From positions 1 to 55,379 of the forward strand of contig WTKE01000041.1 in assembly GCA_011524525.1 (NCBI GenBank): DNA of 55,379 bases, given 5' to 3'. The stretch is from Bacillus sp. (in: firmicutes) (GTDB lineage: Bacteria; Bacillota; Bacilli; Bacillales; Cytobacillaceae). The notes below the pieces were generated by a model. It was given only the letters and a program-made list of their open reading frames with translations. It had not been told where the DNA came from and did no database searches. The translations under genes and the position numbers were made by a program. Each line of letters opens with the position of its first letter. Within the stretch, counting starts at the first letter, position 1. Positions 9,610-18,574 of the stretch are shown piece by piece.

Positions 9610-10697
9610 TGGAGACGATTCAAATCCATACCACTTCTAAGGAGTATCCTGTAATTTTAGGGGCTGAGGCAGTAACAGCCATAGCCCCTTTTTTAAAGGA
9701 ACATCTATCAAACGTTACCAAAATCATGATTATAACGGACAGTAATGTTGGCGATCGATATTTAAAACAAGTAAGACAGCAATTAGGTGAGTACGAGGTG
9801 GTCACGCATCTTGTTCCTAATGGGGAGAAAGCAAAGACGTTTGACGTTTTTTATGATTGTTTAACCGCTGCATTACAGGAGAAACTCGACCGTAAATCAT
9901 TGTTTATCGCACTTGGTGGAGGAGCGATTGGTGATTTATGTGGATTTGTTGCTGCTTCTTTTATGAGAGGTGTCCCTTTTATTCAGCTACCTACTACCAT
10001 ACTGGCACATGATAGTGCAGTTGGCGGAAAGGTTGCAATCAATCACCCCCTCGGTAAAAACATGATCGGTGCATTCTATCAACCTGAAGCTGTAATATAC
10101 GATATTGATTTTCTACAAAGTCTCCCAGCGATGGAACGTCGTTCAGGCTTTGCAGAAGTAATGAAACATGCTCTAATTGATGATCTTCATTTTTATCAAT
10201 GGCTTTTAACAGATGTAGAAAATCTACAAACGATAAAGCCCGAGCAATTACAAGAGTGTCTATCAAAGGGAATAAAGGTAAAAGAATCTGTTGTTTCTAA
10301 AGATGAAAAAGAGCTTGGTATACGAGCATTTTTGAATTTTGGACATACACTTGGTCATGCTATTGAAGCGGAGGCTGGGTACGGCTCTATATCACATGGG
10401 GAAGCAGTTGTAATCGGGATGGTATTCGCATTACGGTTAAGTAAAAAGCTTTTACATTTACAGTTTGAACAACAAGAGTTTCTCAATTGGCTACATAAAC
10501 TGGGCTACTCAACTAAAGTTCCTTCTGGACTTTATGAAGAAAAGTTAATCGATCGAATGAAGCAGGATAAAAAGACCATTGGACAAGTGATACAGTTCGT
10601 TTTATTAGAGGAAGTTGGGAAACCAGTCCTTTATAAAATCGATGAAAATGTCCTCTTAGAAGAACTAAAACAATTTATGAAGGAGGAGAGCCGATGA
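9609..10697 (+). CDS. aroB: 3-dehydroquinate synthase
   Basis: Makes 3-dehydroquinate from DAHP with NAD and a divalent metal. It has 362 residues, the same as B. subtilis. The G-G-G-A-I-G-D-L-C-G-F motif marks the NAD/metal region and F-L-N-F-G-H-T-L-G-H-A-I-E supplies metal-binding histidines. It overlaps aroC by one base (TAATG) and aroH by four (ATGA), so translation of the three genes is coupled. Confidence 0.97.
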   Translation: METIQIHTTSKEYPVILGAEAVTAIAPFLKEHLSNVTKIMIITDSNVGDRYLKQVRQQLGEYEVVTHLVPNGEKAKTFDVFYDCLTAALQEKLDRKSLFIALGGGAIGDLCGFVAASFMRGVPFIQLPTTILAHDSAVGGKVAINHPLGKNMIGAFYQPEAVIYDIDFLQSLPAMERRSGFAEVMKHALIDDLHFYQWLLTDVENLQTIKPEQLQECLSKGIKVKESVVSKDEKELGIRAFLNFGHTLGHAIEAEAGYGSISHGEAVVIGMVFALRLSKKLLHLQFEQQEFLNWLHKLGYSTKVPSGLYEEKLIDRMKQDKKTIGQVIQFVLLEEVGKPVLYKIDENVLLEELKQFMKEESR

Positions 10698-11056
10698 TTA
10701 GAGGAGTTAGAGGTGCTATTACGATCCAAGAAAATAAAGAGGAAGAAATTATAGCAGCCACCAAGAGACTGTTTAATGAAATGATTCAAGCTAATCGAAT
10801 CTCTCCAGAGTCTGTCGCATCGATATTTATTTCTGTAACCGATGATGTTACAGCTACATTTCCAGCTAAAGCTATGCGTCAAATAGAGGGTTGGACGTAT
10901 GTTCCTGTCATGTGTATGAAAGAAATCTCTGTTCCAACTGGAATTAAATTATGTATCCGGGTCATGATGCATGTAAATACAGAAGTAGCACAAACAGATA
11001 TTGAACATGTTTATTTGGAGGAAGCAGTTCTTTTACGCCCGGATTTAAAGAAATAG
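10694..11056 (+). CDS. aroH: Monofunctional chorismate mutase, AroH type
   Basis: Rearranges chorismate to prephenate as a trimer, the branch to phenylalanine and tyrosine. The 120-residue product shows the catalytic residues expected from the B. subtilis enzyme shifted by one: Arg6, Glu77 and Arg89. A GGAGGAGAG ribosome binding site precedes the ATG. In B. subtilis the trpEDCFBA genes follow; here hisC follows after 29 bp. A run of GAG/TAG triplets covers the ribosome binding site and start (see findings). Confidence 0.95.
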   Translation: MIRGVRGAITIQENKEEEIIAATKRLFNEMIQANRISPESVASIFISVTDDVTATFPAKAMRQIEGWTYVPVMCMKEISVPTGIKLCIRVMMHVNTEVAQTDIEHVYLEEAVLLRPDLKK

Positions 11057-11085
11057 GAATATTTATACGTAAGAGGTGATGGATG

Positions 11086-12180
11086 ATGAGATGGAAGGAT
11101 CAAATAAAGTCGTTAGCCCCTTATCAGCCGGGGAAATCAAAGGAAGAAGTAAAAAGGCAGTACGGGTTGGAAGAAATCATTAAATTAGCATCCAATGAAA
11201 ATCCTTTTGGTTGTTCAAAAAAAGTGAGTGAAGTCATGTCTAAAGAGACAGGCTATTTCGCTCTTTATCCAGATGGCTATGCCACTAATTTACGCGATGT
11301 ATTAGCAGAGCATGTAGGTGTTTCAAAAGATCAATTAATCTTTGGGAACGGTTCAGATGAATTGATTCTAATTATTGCCCGTGCCCTTTTACGCCCAGGT
11401 TTTAATACGGTAATGGCTACGCCAACCTTCCCGCAGTATAAGCACAATGCCATTATTGAAGGTGCAGAAATACGCGAGATTCCTTTGGTAGATGGTCAAC
11501 ATGATTTAGATCAAATGCATGCAGCGATTGATGAGAAAACAAATGTTGTTTGGGTGTGTAGTCCAAATAATCCAACTGGTACATATATTCCTAAAGATAA
11601 GTTGGAAAGTTTTCTTGCTAAAGTTCCAAAAGAGACACTCGTTGTATTGGATGAAGCCTACTACGAGTATGTAATTGCGGATGATTACTATAATTCTGTG
11701 GAACTGGTAGAGCAGTATTCAAATTTGATTGTACTTAGAACCTTCTCGAAAATTTATGGTCTAGCTAGCTTGCGTTTGGGATATGGATTTGCTTCCGAAG
11801 AAATCATTCGTGCGCTAGAGCCGGTGAGAGAGCCGTTTAACGTGAATAGCTTTGCACAATTAGCGGCTATTGAAGCTTTAGGTGATCAAGAGTATGTGGA
11901 AAACTGTCGTTCCTTAAACCATCAAGGATTAGAGCAGTTTTACAAGTTCTGTAAGGAGCATAACCTTTCTTATATGCCTTCACAAGGGAATTTTATCTTA
12001 ATAGATTTTAAGACTGATGGCAATGAGGTATTTCAGTTCTTATTAGAGAGAGGGTATATCGTACGGTCAGGAAATGCCCTTGGTTTTCCGACATCGGTCC
12101 GAGTTACGGTTGGCTCGAAAGAACAAAATGCTGGCATTATTGAAAAAATGTCACAGTACATGCAAGTAAAAGCACATTAA
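11086..12180 (+). CDS. hisC: Histidinol-phosphate / aromatic aminotransferase
   Basis: PLP-dependent class I/II aminotransferase that serves both histidine synthesis and phenylalanine/tyrosine synthesis in Bacillus, which explains its place in an aro operon. The 364 residues include A-S-N-E-N-P-F-G, the S-P-N-N-P-T-G motif, D-E-A-Y-Y-E-Y and the PLP lysine in R-T-F-S-K-I-Y-G-L. ATG 11086 is preferred (start M-R-W-K, as in the family) because AAGAGGTGAT is better spaced than for the adjacent ATG at 11083. Confidence 0.95.
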   Translation: MRWKDQIKSLAPYQPGKSKEEVKRQYGLEEIIKLASNENPFGCSKKVSEVMSKETGYFALYPDGYATNLRDVLAEHVGVSKDQLIFGNGSDELILIIARALLRPGFNTVMATPTFPQYKHNAIIEGAEIREIPLVDGQHDLDQMHAAIDEKTNVVWVCSPNNPTGTYIPKDKLESFLAKVPKETLVVLDEAYYEYVIADDYYNSVELVEQYSNLIVLRTFSKIYGLASLRLGYGFASEEIIRALEPVREPFNVNSFAQLAAIEALGDQEYVENCRSLNHQGLEQFYKFCKEHNLSYMPSQGNFILIDFKTDGNEVFQFLLERGYIVRSGNALGFPTSVRVTVGSKEQNAGIIEKMSQYMQVKAH

Positions 12181-12201
12181 GTAACTTTAGGCGGTGATTT
12201 C

Positions 12202-13308
12202 TTGAAAGGGCGTGTGCTAGTCATTGGACTAGGGCTAATTGGGGGGTCATTAGCTCTTTGCATAAAGAAAAGACACCCAGAAGCAACACTGATAGGTTTC
12301 GACATCAATTTAGAACAATGTCGTCTTGGCAAGATGCTTGGCGTAATAGATGAGATTTGTGTCAATCTAGAAGAAGAAGCAATGAACGCAGATGTTATTC
12401 TTATTTCCACTCCTGTTATAGAAACAGAAAAAATGATTGAGAAGCTTTGTGAACTTCCGCTTAAAAAAGATGTCATTATAAGTGATGCTGGAAGTACAAA
12501 AGAAGCGATCGTTTTGAAAGCAAGGTGTTTAAAGGAGAAAAACATTACGTTTATTGGTGGGCATCCGATGGCTGGCTCACATAAAAGTGGAGTTGCTGCA
12601 GCCAAGGAAATCCTTTTTGAAAATGCTTTTTATTTATTTACACCAGAGCCACATATCTCACAGGATAAGGTTGATTTATTAAAGAGCTGGCTTGAAGGAA
12701 CTAGAGCGAAATTTATTACTATATCACCTGAAGAACATGATTACTTAACAGGTGTTATTAGTCATTTTCCACATGTGATTGCGGCCTCTCTCGTACATCA
12801 GGCTGAGCAAACAAGTAGGGATTATCAGCTTATTACAAGGTTGGCTGCTGGTGGTTTTAGAGATATTACTAGAATTGCCTCAAGCAGTCCAGCCATGTGG
12901 AAAGATATTTCCCTTCATAACAAGAAGGTACTTCTTTCTTTGTTAGAACGTTGGAAGGATGAAATGGATAAAATCTCGAAAATTTTAATAGATAACAATG
13001 AGACAGAGCTGTTTGATTATTTTGCCGAGGCTAAAAATTTTAGGGATGATCTTCCTAGTAAAGAAAAGGGAGCAATCCCTGCATTTTACGATCTATTTGT
13101 TGATGTACCGGATTACCCAGGTGTTATCTCTGAAATTACAGGTTATTTAGCAAAAGAACGAATTTCTATTACCAATATCCGTATTTTAGAAACTAGAGAA
13201 GATATAAACGGTGTACTTGTTATCAGTTTTCAAACTGAGGCCGATATGGCGAATGCTGAGGAATGCATACAGCGTTATACCAATTATGGCACCTCAACCG
13301 GCCTATAG
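12202..13308 (+). CDS. tyrA: Prephenate dehydrogenase
   Basis: Oxidises prephenate to 4-hydroxyphenylpyruvate with NAD for tyrosine synthesis. The 368 residues have a Rossmann start G-L-G-L-I-G-G-S near 10-17, the G-G-H-P-M-A-G-S-H-K-S-G substrate loop, and a C-terminal ACT domain (about 295-368) beginning F-V-D-V-P-D-Y-P-G-V, likely for tyrosine feedback. The TTG start follows GGCGGTGAT. It lies 21 bp after hisC; a 184-bp gap with a repeat hairpin separates it from aroA. Confidence 0.95.
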   Translation: MKGRVLVIGLGLIGGSLALCIKKRHPEATLIGFDINLEQCRLGKMLGVIDEICVNLEEEAMNADVILISTPVIETEKMIEKLCELPLKKDVIISDAGSTKEAIVLKARCLKEKNITFIGGHPMAGSHKSGVAAAKEILFENAFYLFTPEPHISQDKVDLLKSWLEGTRAKFITISPEEHDYLTGVISHFPHVIAASLVHQAEQTSRDYQLITRLAAGGFRDITRIASSSPAMWKDISLHNKKVLLSLLERWKDEMDKISKILIDNNETELFDYFAEAKNFRDDLPSKEKGAIPAFYDLFVDVPDYPGVISEITGYLAKERISITNIRILETREDINGVLVISFQTEADMANAEECIQRYTNYGTSTGL

Positions 13309-13350
13309 GTTTGGTTAAAATATAAGAAGTATTATTGAATGAACTTTGAA

Positions 13351-13465
13351 CAGTGTCTAGCTGCAGCGCCTAGCTCCTCGGGTCATAAGCCAAAGCCCTA
13401 CAGAGGTCAGGACCTCTTGCGGTCTCCGTCTTATGCCTGTCGGAGCTTACCAAGGCGCTTCCGCT
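13351..13465. repeat. Nested palindromic repeat between tyrA and aroA
   Basis: A GC-rich element with nested complementary arms. AGCGCCT (13365-13371) pairs with AGGCGCT (13453-13459), GCTCC (13373-13377) with GGAGC (13442-13446), CATAAG (13384-13389) with CTTATG (13430-13435), and an inner GAGGTC-AG-GACCTC is at 13403-13416. It resembles intergenic hairpin repeats that I remember from other Bacillaceae genomes, but no second copy is in this window. As RNA it would form a long hairpin in the middle of the operon message. Confidence 0.75.
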
Positions 13466-13492
13466 TTTCTATTCGAAAGGAAGGTACAATCA

Positions 13493-14779
13493 ATGACAAC
13501 GGTGTTAACGTCACAAGTAAAGAGACTGGTAGGCGAACTTTCTATCCCAGGAGATAAGTCTATTTCTCATCGTTCTGTTATGTTTGGAGCAATCGCTCAT
13601 GGTACGACAACAGTATCTAATTTTCTAACAGGTGAAGACTGTCTTAGTACGATTGCTTGTTTTCGAAAATTAGGAGTAACGATTCACCAGCATGAAGATA
13701 CAGTTGAAATCGTCGGGAAGGGCTTTGACGGCTTAGTAGAACCTAATGAAAGACTAGATGTGGGTAACTCGGGAACAACGATTCGGTTGATGCTTGGTAT
13801 TTTATCAGGTAGACCTTTTTATGCTGCATTAGAAGGTGATTCCTCAATCGCTAAACGTCCTATGACAAGGGTTACGAATCCACTTCGAGAAATGGGGTCA
13901 ATTATTGACGGCAGAGAAAATGGGAAGTTCACTCCTATTTCTATTAGAGGTGGGAATTTAGAAGGATTTACGTACGAGCTTCCAATGGCAAGTGCGCAAG
14001 TTAAATCAGCAATTATACTAGCTGGTTTACAAGCAAATGGAACGACAACGGTTATTGAGCCATCCAAAACAAGAGATCATACGGAAAGAATGATTCGGCA
14101 ATTTGGCGGTGACGTGACTGTTGATGGTTTAAAGGTCTCTGTCACAGGTGGACAAACACTCCAGGCAACTCATGTTCATGTACCGGGTGATATCTCTTCT
14201 GCAGCGTTCTTTTTAGTAGCAGGTGCGATTGTTCCGAATAGTGAAGTGACATTGCGCAATGTGGGTATTAACCCTTCTAGAACAGGAATTATTGACGTGA
14301 TGCTTCAAATGGGAGCTTCTCTACATGTTTCTGATGAAGGTAAGGATGCGGCAGAGCCTGTAGCAGACTTAACTATTACCACATCAAGTCTAAAGGGAAT
14401 AACGATTGAAGGGGATATGATTCCTCGCTTAATTGATGAAATTCCAATCATTGCCCTTTTAGCTACACAGGCTAACGGAACAACGGTGATTAAGGATGCT
14501 GAGGAATTAAAGGTAAAAGAAACGAACCGAATTGATACAGTTGTGAATGAGTTGAAGAAATTAGGAGCATCGATTGAAGCAACGGACGATGGTATGATTA
14601 TTCACGGTGGAAGCCAACTTCATGGCGGCCAAGTAAATAGCCATGGAGATCACCGGATCGGAATGATGCTAGCCATTGCAAGCTTAATCAGCAATGGGGA
14701 AGTAACCTTAGAAAATGAAGAAGCAATCTCTGTTTCTTACCCAATGTTCTTCTCGCACTTAAATAAATTAATTAATTAG
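13493..14779 (+). CDS. aroA: 3-phosphoshikimate 1-carboxyvinyltransferase (EPSP synthase)
   Basis: Joins shikimate 3-phosphate and PEP to give EPSP (the gene is called aroE in B. subtilis). The 428 residues equal the B. subtilis length. The N-terminal G-D-K-S-I-S-H-R-S motif, [12 protein letters not shown] and the C-terminal H-G-D-H-R-I-G-M-M are visible. The ATG at 13493 follows GAAAGGAAGG. An open reading frame reaching back to 13433 runs into the repeat element and is not the gene start. Last gene of the aro supraoperon. Confidence 0.96.
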   Translation: MTTVLTSQVKRLVGELSIPGDKSISHRSVMFGAIAHGTTTVSNFLTGEDCLSTIACFRKLGVTIHQHEDTVEIVGKGFDGLVEPNERLDVGNSGTTIRLMLGILSGRPFYAALEGDSSIAKRPMTRVTNPLREMGSIIDGRENGKFTPISIRGGNLEGFTYELPMASAQVKSAIILAGLQANGTTTVIEPSKTRDHTERMIRQFGGDVTVDGLKVSVTGGQTLQATHVHVPGDISSAAFFLVAGAIVPNSEVTLRNVGINPSRTGIIDVMLQMGASLHVSDEGKDAAEPVADLTITTSSLKGITIEGDMIPRLIDEIPIIALLATQANGTTVIKDAEELKVKETNRIDTVVNELKKLGASIEATDDGMIIHGGSQLHGGQVNSHGDHRIGMMLAIASLISNGEVTLENEEAISVSYPMFFSHLNKLIN

Positions 14780-14826
14780 CAAATGACACTGCACGATTTG
14801 TGATTCGTGTTAGTCAAAATGTTGAC

Positions 14827-14863
14827 AAAAGGTATCGAGACCATTCTCTCGATACCTTTTTTA
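14827..14863 (+). terminator. Terminator of the aro supraoperon
   Basis: AAAAGGTATCGAGA pairs with TCTCGATACCTTTT across a 6-nt loop, followed by more T. Confidence 0.92.
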
Positions 14864-14884
14864 TTATGAGAAAAAAAGTAGAGT

Positions 14885-14964
14885 TGATTTCCGTTCCAGG
14901 CGCTTGCTTTCCGGGGGGCGTGCTCGGCCCCGCCCGCGGAAAGCGCCACCCGCAGTGGAAATCA
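14885..14964. repeat. GC-rich palindromic repeat, copy 1
   Basis: Begins TGATTTCC and ends GGAAATCA, a perfect 8-bp terminal inverted repeat. The two halves are both right-end sequences of the larger elements at 39423-39551 and 39813-39936, joined head to head (shared GCTTTCCGGGGGGCG on one arm and GCCCGCGGAAAGCG on the other). It is far more GC-rich than its surroundings and would fold into one long hairpin. Confidence 0.8.
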
Positions 14965-15077
14965 CCTTCTATACTAATTTAAAGGGTATACGTGCCATTT
15001 TTATATTTTCTATAAATATGTATGAATGTCCATTTTGTTTCATAGTTTGTCATAAGACCCTAAAAAGAGGTGGTTTT

Positions 15078-15980
15078 ATGGCGTATATTATAGAGAATAT
15101 TAACCTTTTAAAGAAGGACAAGCTTGAGAAAATATCTATTCTTGTGAAAAATGAGCGTATTTCCTCGATCACGAGTGAAATGAAAAATTATTCTTATGTG
15201 AAAATGAACGCCAGTGGCTATATTACAACAAATCCCCATATTATCTTTGACTCGAAAGTACCGGTTCTTACAACCTTTTCAGAAATGAAATCATATATGA
15301 CGGAAAAGTTTCTTAAAAAGGGCTGTACCACCTTTTTAACTTATGTGTCAGTATCACAAGAAAAGAACTTAAAAACAAGCTTGAAACAGGTGAAGATGGG
15401 GTTATTAAGCAGTCCAATTGACTATGTTATTGGAGTAAAGATTCCTCTATCTGCATTAACTCCATCCTTTATACGAACAGCCAAACGAGAAAAGGTACCT
15501 GCGGTTTTTATTGAGTTTTCTTCAGTAGATGAACTGAAAGAGAAACCTTGGGGATGGATTAGGGAAGCCATGTTTCCGTATAATAGTCCTTTAATACCAT
15601 GCTTTCTTATGGATGGAGAACGCGAGAAGAAGCGTGCCAGACAAGTATGGGATGAAATCATGGGTAAACATAACATTGCTAGCATAAGAGAAGAGTTGAT
15701 GGAAGGGGAACCTATCACAAAGGAAGCACTACATAAGATGGGTATCTTACCTGTTAAATCTCATTTACATCCAGGAAGTGAAGTGAGTTATAATTTCTAT
15801 TTGAAATCATCTGAAATCATAAATATTGATGAAAAGAGCCTATTTTTATATCATAGTGATAGACTACTAGTAACCGTTCATAAAGGCGAAGTGATTCGTG
15901 CAGGTGATAAGGTATGGTTTCGGTCCGGATATGGAGAACATGTCATAATAAAGACTCCTAGTTTTTTTACAGGGGAATAG
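15078..15980 (+). CDS. Unrecognised protein with amidohydrolase-like ends, metal ligands missing
   Basis: A 300-residue protein that I cannot name. The N-terminal strand pattern Y-I-I-E-N-I-N-L-L followed by I-S-I-L-V-K-N-E-R-I-S-S-I resembles the small beta domain of amidohydrolases such as dihydroorotase. The C-terminal L-L-V-T-V-H-K-G-E-V-I-R-A-G matches its closing strands. Where active enzymes carry the H-x-H metal site after P-G-x-I-D, this protein has G-Y-I-T-T-N-P-H-I-I-F-D, so it is probably not a metal hydrolase. The ATG at 15078 follows AAAAGAGGTGG. It sits between aroA and ypiA, 23 bp before ypiA, in an otherwise conserved gene order. Confidence 0.7.
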   Translation: MAYIIENINLLKKDKLEKISILVKNERISSITSEMKNYSYVKMNASGYITTNPHIIFDSKVPVLTTFSEMKSYMTEKFLKKGCTTFLTYVSVSQEKNLKTSLKQVKMGLLSSPIDYVIGVKIPLSALTPSFIRTAKREKVPAVFIEFSSVDELKEKPWGWIREAMFPYNSPLIPCFLMDGEREKKRARQVWDEIMGKHNIASIREELMEGEPITKEALHKMGILPVKSHLHPGSEVSYNFYLKSSEIINIDEKSLFLYHSDRLLVTVHKGEVIRAGDKVWFRSGYGEHVIIKTPSFFTGE

Positions 15981-16003
15981 ATTAAAGTAAGAAGGGATAC
16001 AAG

Positions 16004-17266
16004 ATGGATAAAGTAGAAAAGATCCTTTCACTATTAGAAAGTGGTCAACATGAAGAAGCTATAAAAAGTTATAAAGATATTTTATTAAATGGATCAAATG
16101 AAGAGAGATTTGTTCTTGGTGAGGAACTTCTTCAGCTAGGTTTTCTAGAGGAAGCAAAAGAACTTTTTGAAACGCTATTAATTGCGTACCCGGAAGAAGG
16201 GGAACTACTTGTGTTATTAGCTGAAGCTTGTATTGAGCTTGGGAGTGAGGAGGAAGCAATGCTAGCTCTCGAAAAAATTCACTCTTCTGACCAGAGCTAT
16301 CCTCAGGCCTTGCTTCTTGCAGCTGATTTATACCAAATGCAAGGCTTATTTGAAGTAAGTGAACAGAAGCTTTTAACAGCTAAAAAAGTCCTCCCAGATG
16401 AAGTTTTGATAGACTTTGCTTTGGCCGAACTGTATATGGAACAAGGAAGATTTACAAACGCGATTCAATTGTACGAGGGTGTAATTAAAAAGGAAAAAGA
16501 ACTTGCTGGGACGAGTATTCACCAACGTTTAGCAGAGGCTTACAGTGCAGGTGGAGCGTTCGAAGAGGCATTACCCCATTATGAACAAGCACTCGAGGAC
16601 AGATTTGAAGTAAATACATTGTTCGGGTATGGATTTACGGCCCTTCATGCGGGATACTACCAAACGGCGATCGAGAAACTTACAGAATTGAAGAATATAG
16701 ACCGTGAATACAACTCTCTTTACTTATATCTAGCAAAGGCATATGAGCATGAAGAAGAGCTATCACAAAGTCTTGAGGTCATTAAAGAAGGTATTCAATA
16801 TGACGAGTTTAATAAAGATCTCTTCTTCTACGGTGGGAAAATTGCATTAAAATTAAATCTTGAGGATGAAGCAGAGAAGTTGATCAGGGAAGCATTAGCA
16901 CTTGATCCGGAGTTTGTTGAAGCCGCACTAACCTTAAATAAGCTGTTTTTTCACCAGGAAAAATATGATGATGTGTTAGAAATTATTGATATTATGAATG
17001 AGCATGGAGTAGAAGAACCGCAGTTATTGTGGGATGAAGCGAATGCTTTGGCGAAAGTTGAAAGATATTCAGAGGCATTAAACAAATATCAACTTGCATA
17101 TAATTTCTTTAAGAATCAACAAGAATTTTTAACAGACTACGGATATTTTTTAATTGAAGAAGGAAAAACGCATGACGCTGCAGAAATTTTTAGTATACTT
17201 CTTCAAATGGATCCAAGTAATGAAGAGTTTGCAGAATTGGTGCAAAGATTTTCTGAAGACGTGTAA
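16004..17266 (+). CDS. ypiA: TPR-repeat protein YpiA
   Basis: A 420-residue soluble protein built almost entirely of tetratricopeptide-like helical hairpins about 34 residues apart (recurring A-x4-Y/L and G-x-x-E-E-A patterns), so it is a protein-interaction scaffold. Length and position (aro genes, then ypiA, ypiB) match B. subtilis YpiA. Its stop is followed closely by ypiB. I recall that the ypiB homologue ReoY acts in ClpC-dependent turnover of MurA in Listeria; a role for YpiA in the same process is only inference. Confidence 0.88.
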   Translation: MDKVEKILSLLESGQHEEAIKSYKDILLNGSNEERFVLGEELLQLGFLEEAKELFETLLIAYPEEGELLVLLAEACIELGSEEEAMLALEKIHSSDQSYPQALLLAADLYQMQGLFEVSEQKLLTAKKVLPDEVLIDFALAELYMEQGRFTNAIQLYEGVIKKEKELAGTSIHQRLAEAYSAGGAFEEALPHYEQALEDRFEVNTLFGYGFTALHAGYYQTAIEKLTELKNIDREYNSLYLYLAKAYEHEEELSQSLEVIKEGIQYDEFNKDLFFYGGKIALKLNLEDEAEKLIREALALDPEFVEAALTLNKLFFHQEKYDDVLEIIDIMNEHGVEEPQLLWDEANALAKVERYSEALNKYQLAYNFFKNQQEFLTDYGYFLIEEGKTHDAAEIFSILLQMDPSNEEFAELVQRFSEDV

Positions 17267-17320
17267 GTGAAAAAACAGGGTTTAATCGAAATTAGTTGTA
17301 TGCAGAGGAGGGAAGCAACG

Positions 17321-17869
17321 ATGACGACCCCTGTATCTGTCAACGAGAAAAAAGATTTTATTCGCTGGTTTTTAAATCATTATCAACTAAAAAGACGTGA
17401 ATGTGTATGGATTTTAAATTACTTAATGAGCCATGATCAATTAATGGAAAAAGTGCACTTTGTTGATCAAGCGCAATATTGTCCACGTGGTCTCGTTATG
17501 TCTACACATTGCGTTGATGAAGTACCATTTCGTTTTTATAAGGAAAATGTCATGACAACGGATGCTGAAAAATCATTCCATGACATTCGCCTTAACCGAG
17601 ATGAAGAGATTTATATTCAGTTAAATTTTCACGCATCAAATCAAGCGCATCAATATGTGATTGTGCTAGAGGATAATCCATTTATGCCAAACAGTCTGCA
17701 AATTAATGAAAAGGATCGTATCCTTGCTGAAAGATTTTTAACAACTAGTTTATCAAAATTCCAGCGTGATAAGCTTCTTACGTTGATTGATGATGCACTT
17801 GACAGACAGGATCAGGAAGACTTCCAGGAACTAACAAGACAGCTAAAACTGCTCGGAAACAGTGAATAA
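17321..17869 (+). CDS. ypiB: YpiB / ReoY-type UPF0302 protein
   Basis: A 182-residue protein with conserved [13 protein letters not shown] and [16 protein letters not shown] typical of the UPF0302 family. The Listeria member ReoY regulates ClpCP degradation of MurA and thereby peptidoglycan synthesis. The ATG at 17321 follows GAGGAGGG; the reading frame is open from a GTG at 17267, but that lacks a ribosome binding site and would add residues unlike the family. Probably co-transcribed with ypiA; a terminator follows at once. Confidence 0.92.
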   Translation: MTTPVSVNEKKDFIRWFLNHYQLKRRECVWILNYLMSHDQLMEKVHFVDQAQYCPRGLVMSTHCVDEVPFRFYKENVMTTDAEKSFHDIRLNRDEEIYIQLNFHASNQAHQYVIVLEDNPFMPNSLQINEKDRILAERFLTTSLSKFQRDKLLTLIDDALDRQDQEDFQELTRQLKLLGNSE

Positions 17870-17875
17870 TGAAGA

Positions 17876-17904
17876 AGCCTGCTAGTTCTTAGCAGGTTTT
17901 TTTT
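17876..17904 (+). terminator. Terminator of ypiA-ypiB
   Basis: CCTGCT (17878-17883) with AGCAGG (17891-17896), followed by eight T. Confidence 0.85.
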
Positions 17905-17959
17905 GTTTCTAAAAAATGGTATGATAAGAAGGATTTAATAGATAATTGGAGTGGTTCTA

Positions 17960-18424
17960 GTGAAATGGGTTTCTCAGGATATGGACATGTTTTTAGGAGC
18001 AAAAGAATATGTAGACACAGCTGTGTTGCCTTTGTTTCCAGTGTCATTTGGAAATGATATTAAGCAGTCGGTTGCGATGACGGAATTTATCCAGCTGCTT
18101 ACAATCCCTCTAGAAAGGCAGTTTAAGGGAAGGATGATTATGCTTCCGGGTCATAGTTATCTAAAGAATAAGAGTAAAGAGAAGCTTTTAGAAGAAGTAA
18201 TTGTTTGGGAGAAAGAGCTTTTCGATAACGGATTTAAACATGTTTTCTTTGTTACATCAGATAGTATGTGGAAATCCATAGAAGGGGAACTAAAGGGAGG
18301 CCTAATTTGGCTACCATCCATCCCGTTAGCAGCTATGGATGAGGGTGCGAAAAACAATATTTTGGAGGACCAAGTAAAACAGCTTTTGCAATTGTTCATG
18401 CAAAAATGGCAAGAAGATGTATAA
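17960..18424 (+). CDS. ypiF: YpiF, DUF2487 family
   Basis: A 154-residue soluble protein of unknown function, located before qcrA as in B. subtilis. It contains W-V-S-Q-D-M-D-M-F near the start and the hydrophobic core P-L-F-P-V-S-F-G. The GTG at 17960 gives the M-K-W start that I remember for the family and is 8 nt after GGAG; a GTG at 17951 overlaps that site. It has no obvious membrane segment. Confidence 0.85.
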   Translation: MKWVSQDMDMFLGAKEYVDTAVLPLFPVSFGNDIKQSVAMTEFIQLLTIPLERQFKGRMIMLPGHSYLKNKSKEKLLEEVIVWEKELFDNGFKHVFFVTSDSMWKSIEGELKGGLIWLPSIPLAAMDEGAKNNILEDQVKQLLQLFMQKWQEDV

Positions 18425-18445
18425 AAAGAGATAATAGTCACACAG

Positions 18446-18474
18446 TTGACATCGTTTGGTCAAAGTATTATATT
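18446..18474 (+). promoter_or_regulatory. Sigma-A promoter of qcrABC
   Basis: TTGACA (18446-18451), 17-bp spacer, TATATT (18469-18474). The -35 is consensus. The roughly 95-nt leader contains an imperfect hairpin (about 18518-18560) just before the ribosome binding site. Confidence 0.75.
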
Positions 18475-18574
18475 GACCTCGCTTACATCTTGATATATCA
18501 TGGTTATGTCCTAGTTTTATAATGTGTTGAATTATGTCCGTTGGACTCAACTTCATAATAGAGGGGGGAAAAGT

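Noticed and set aside
13433-13492. N-terminal extension of EPSP synthase by 20 residues
   Set aside because: The extension is encoded by the hairpin repeat, lies before the ribosome binding site, and the family starts at 13493.
14904-15077. N-terminal extension of the amidohydrolase-like protein
   Set aside because: It reads through the GC-rich repeat; AAAAGAGGTGG before 15078 marks the true start.
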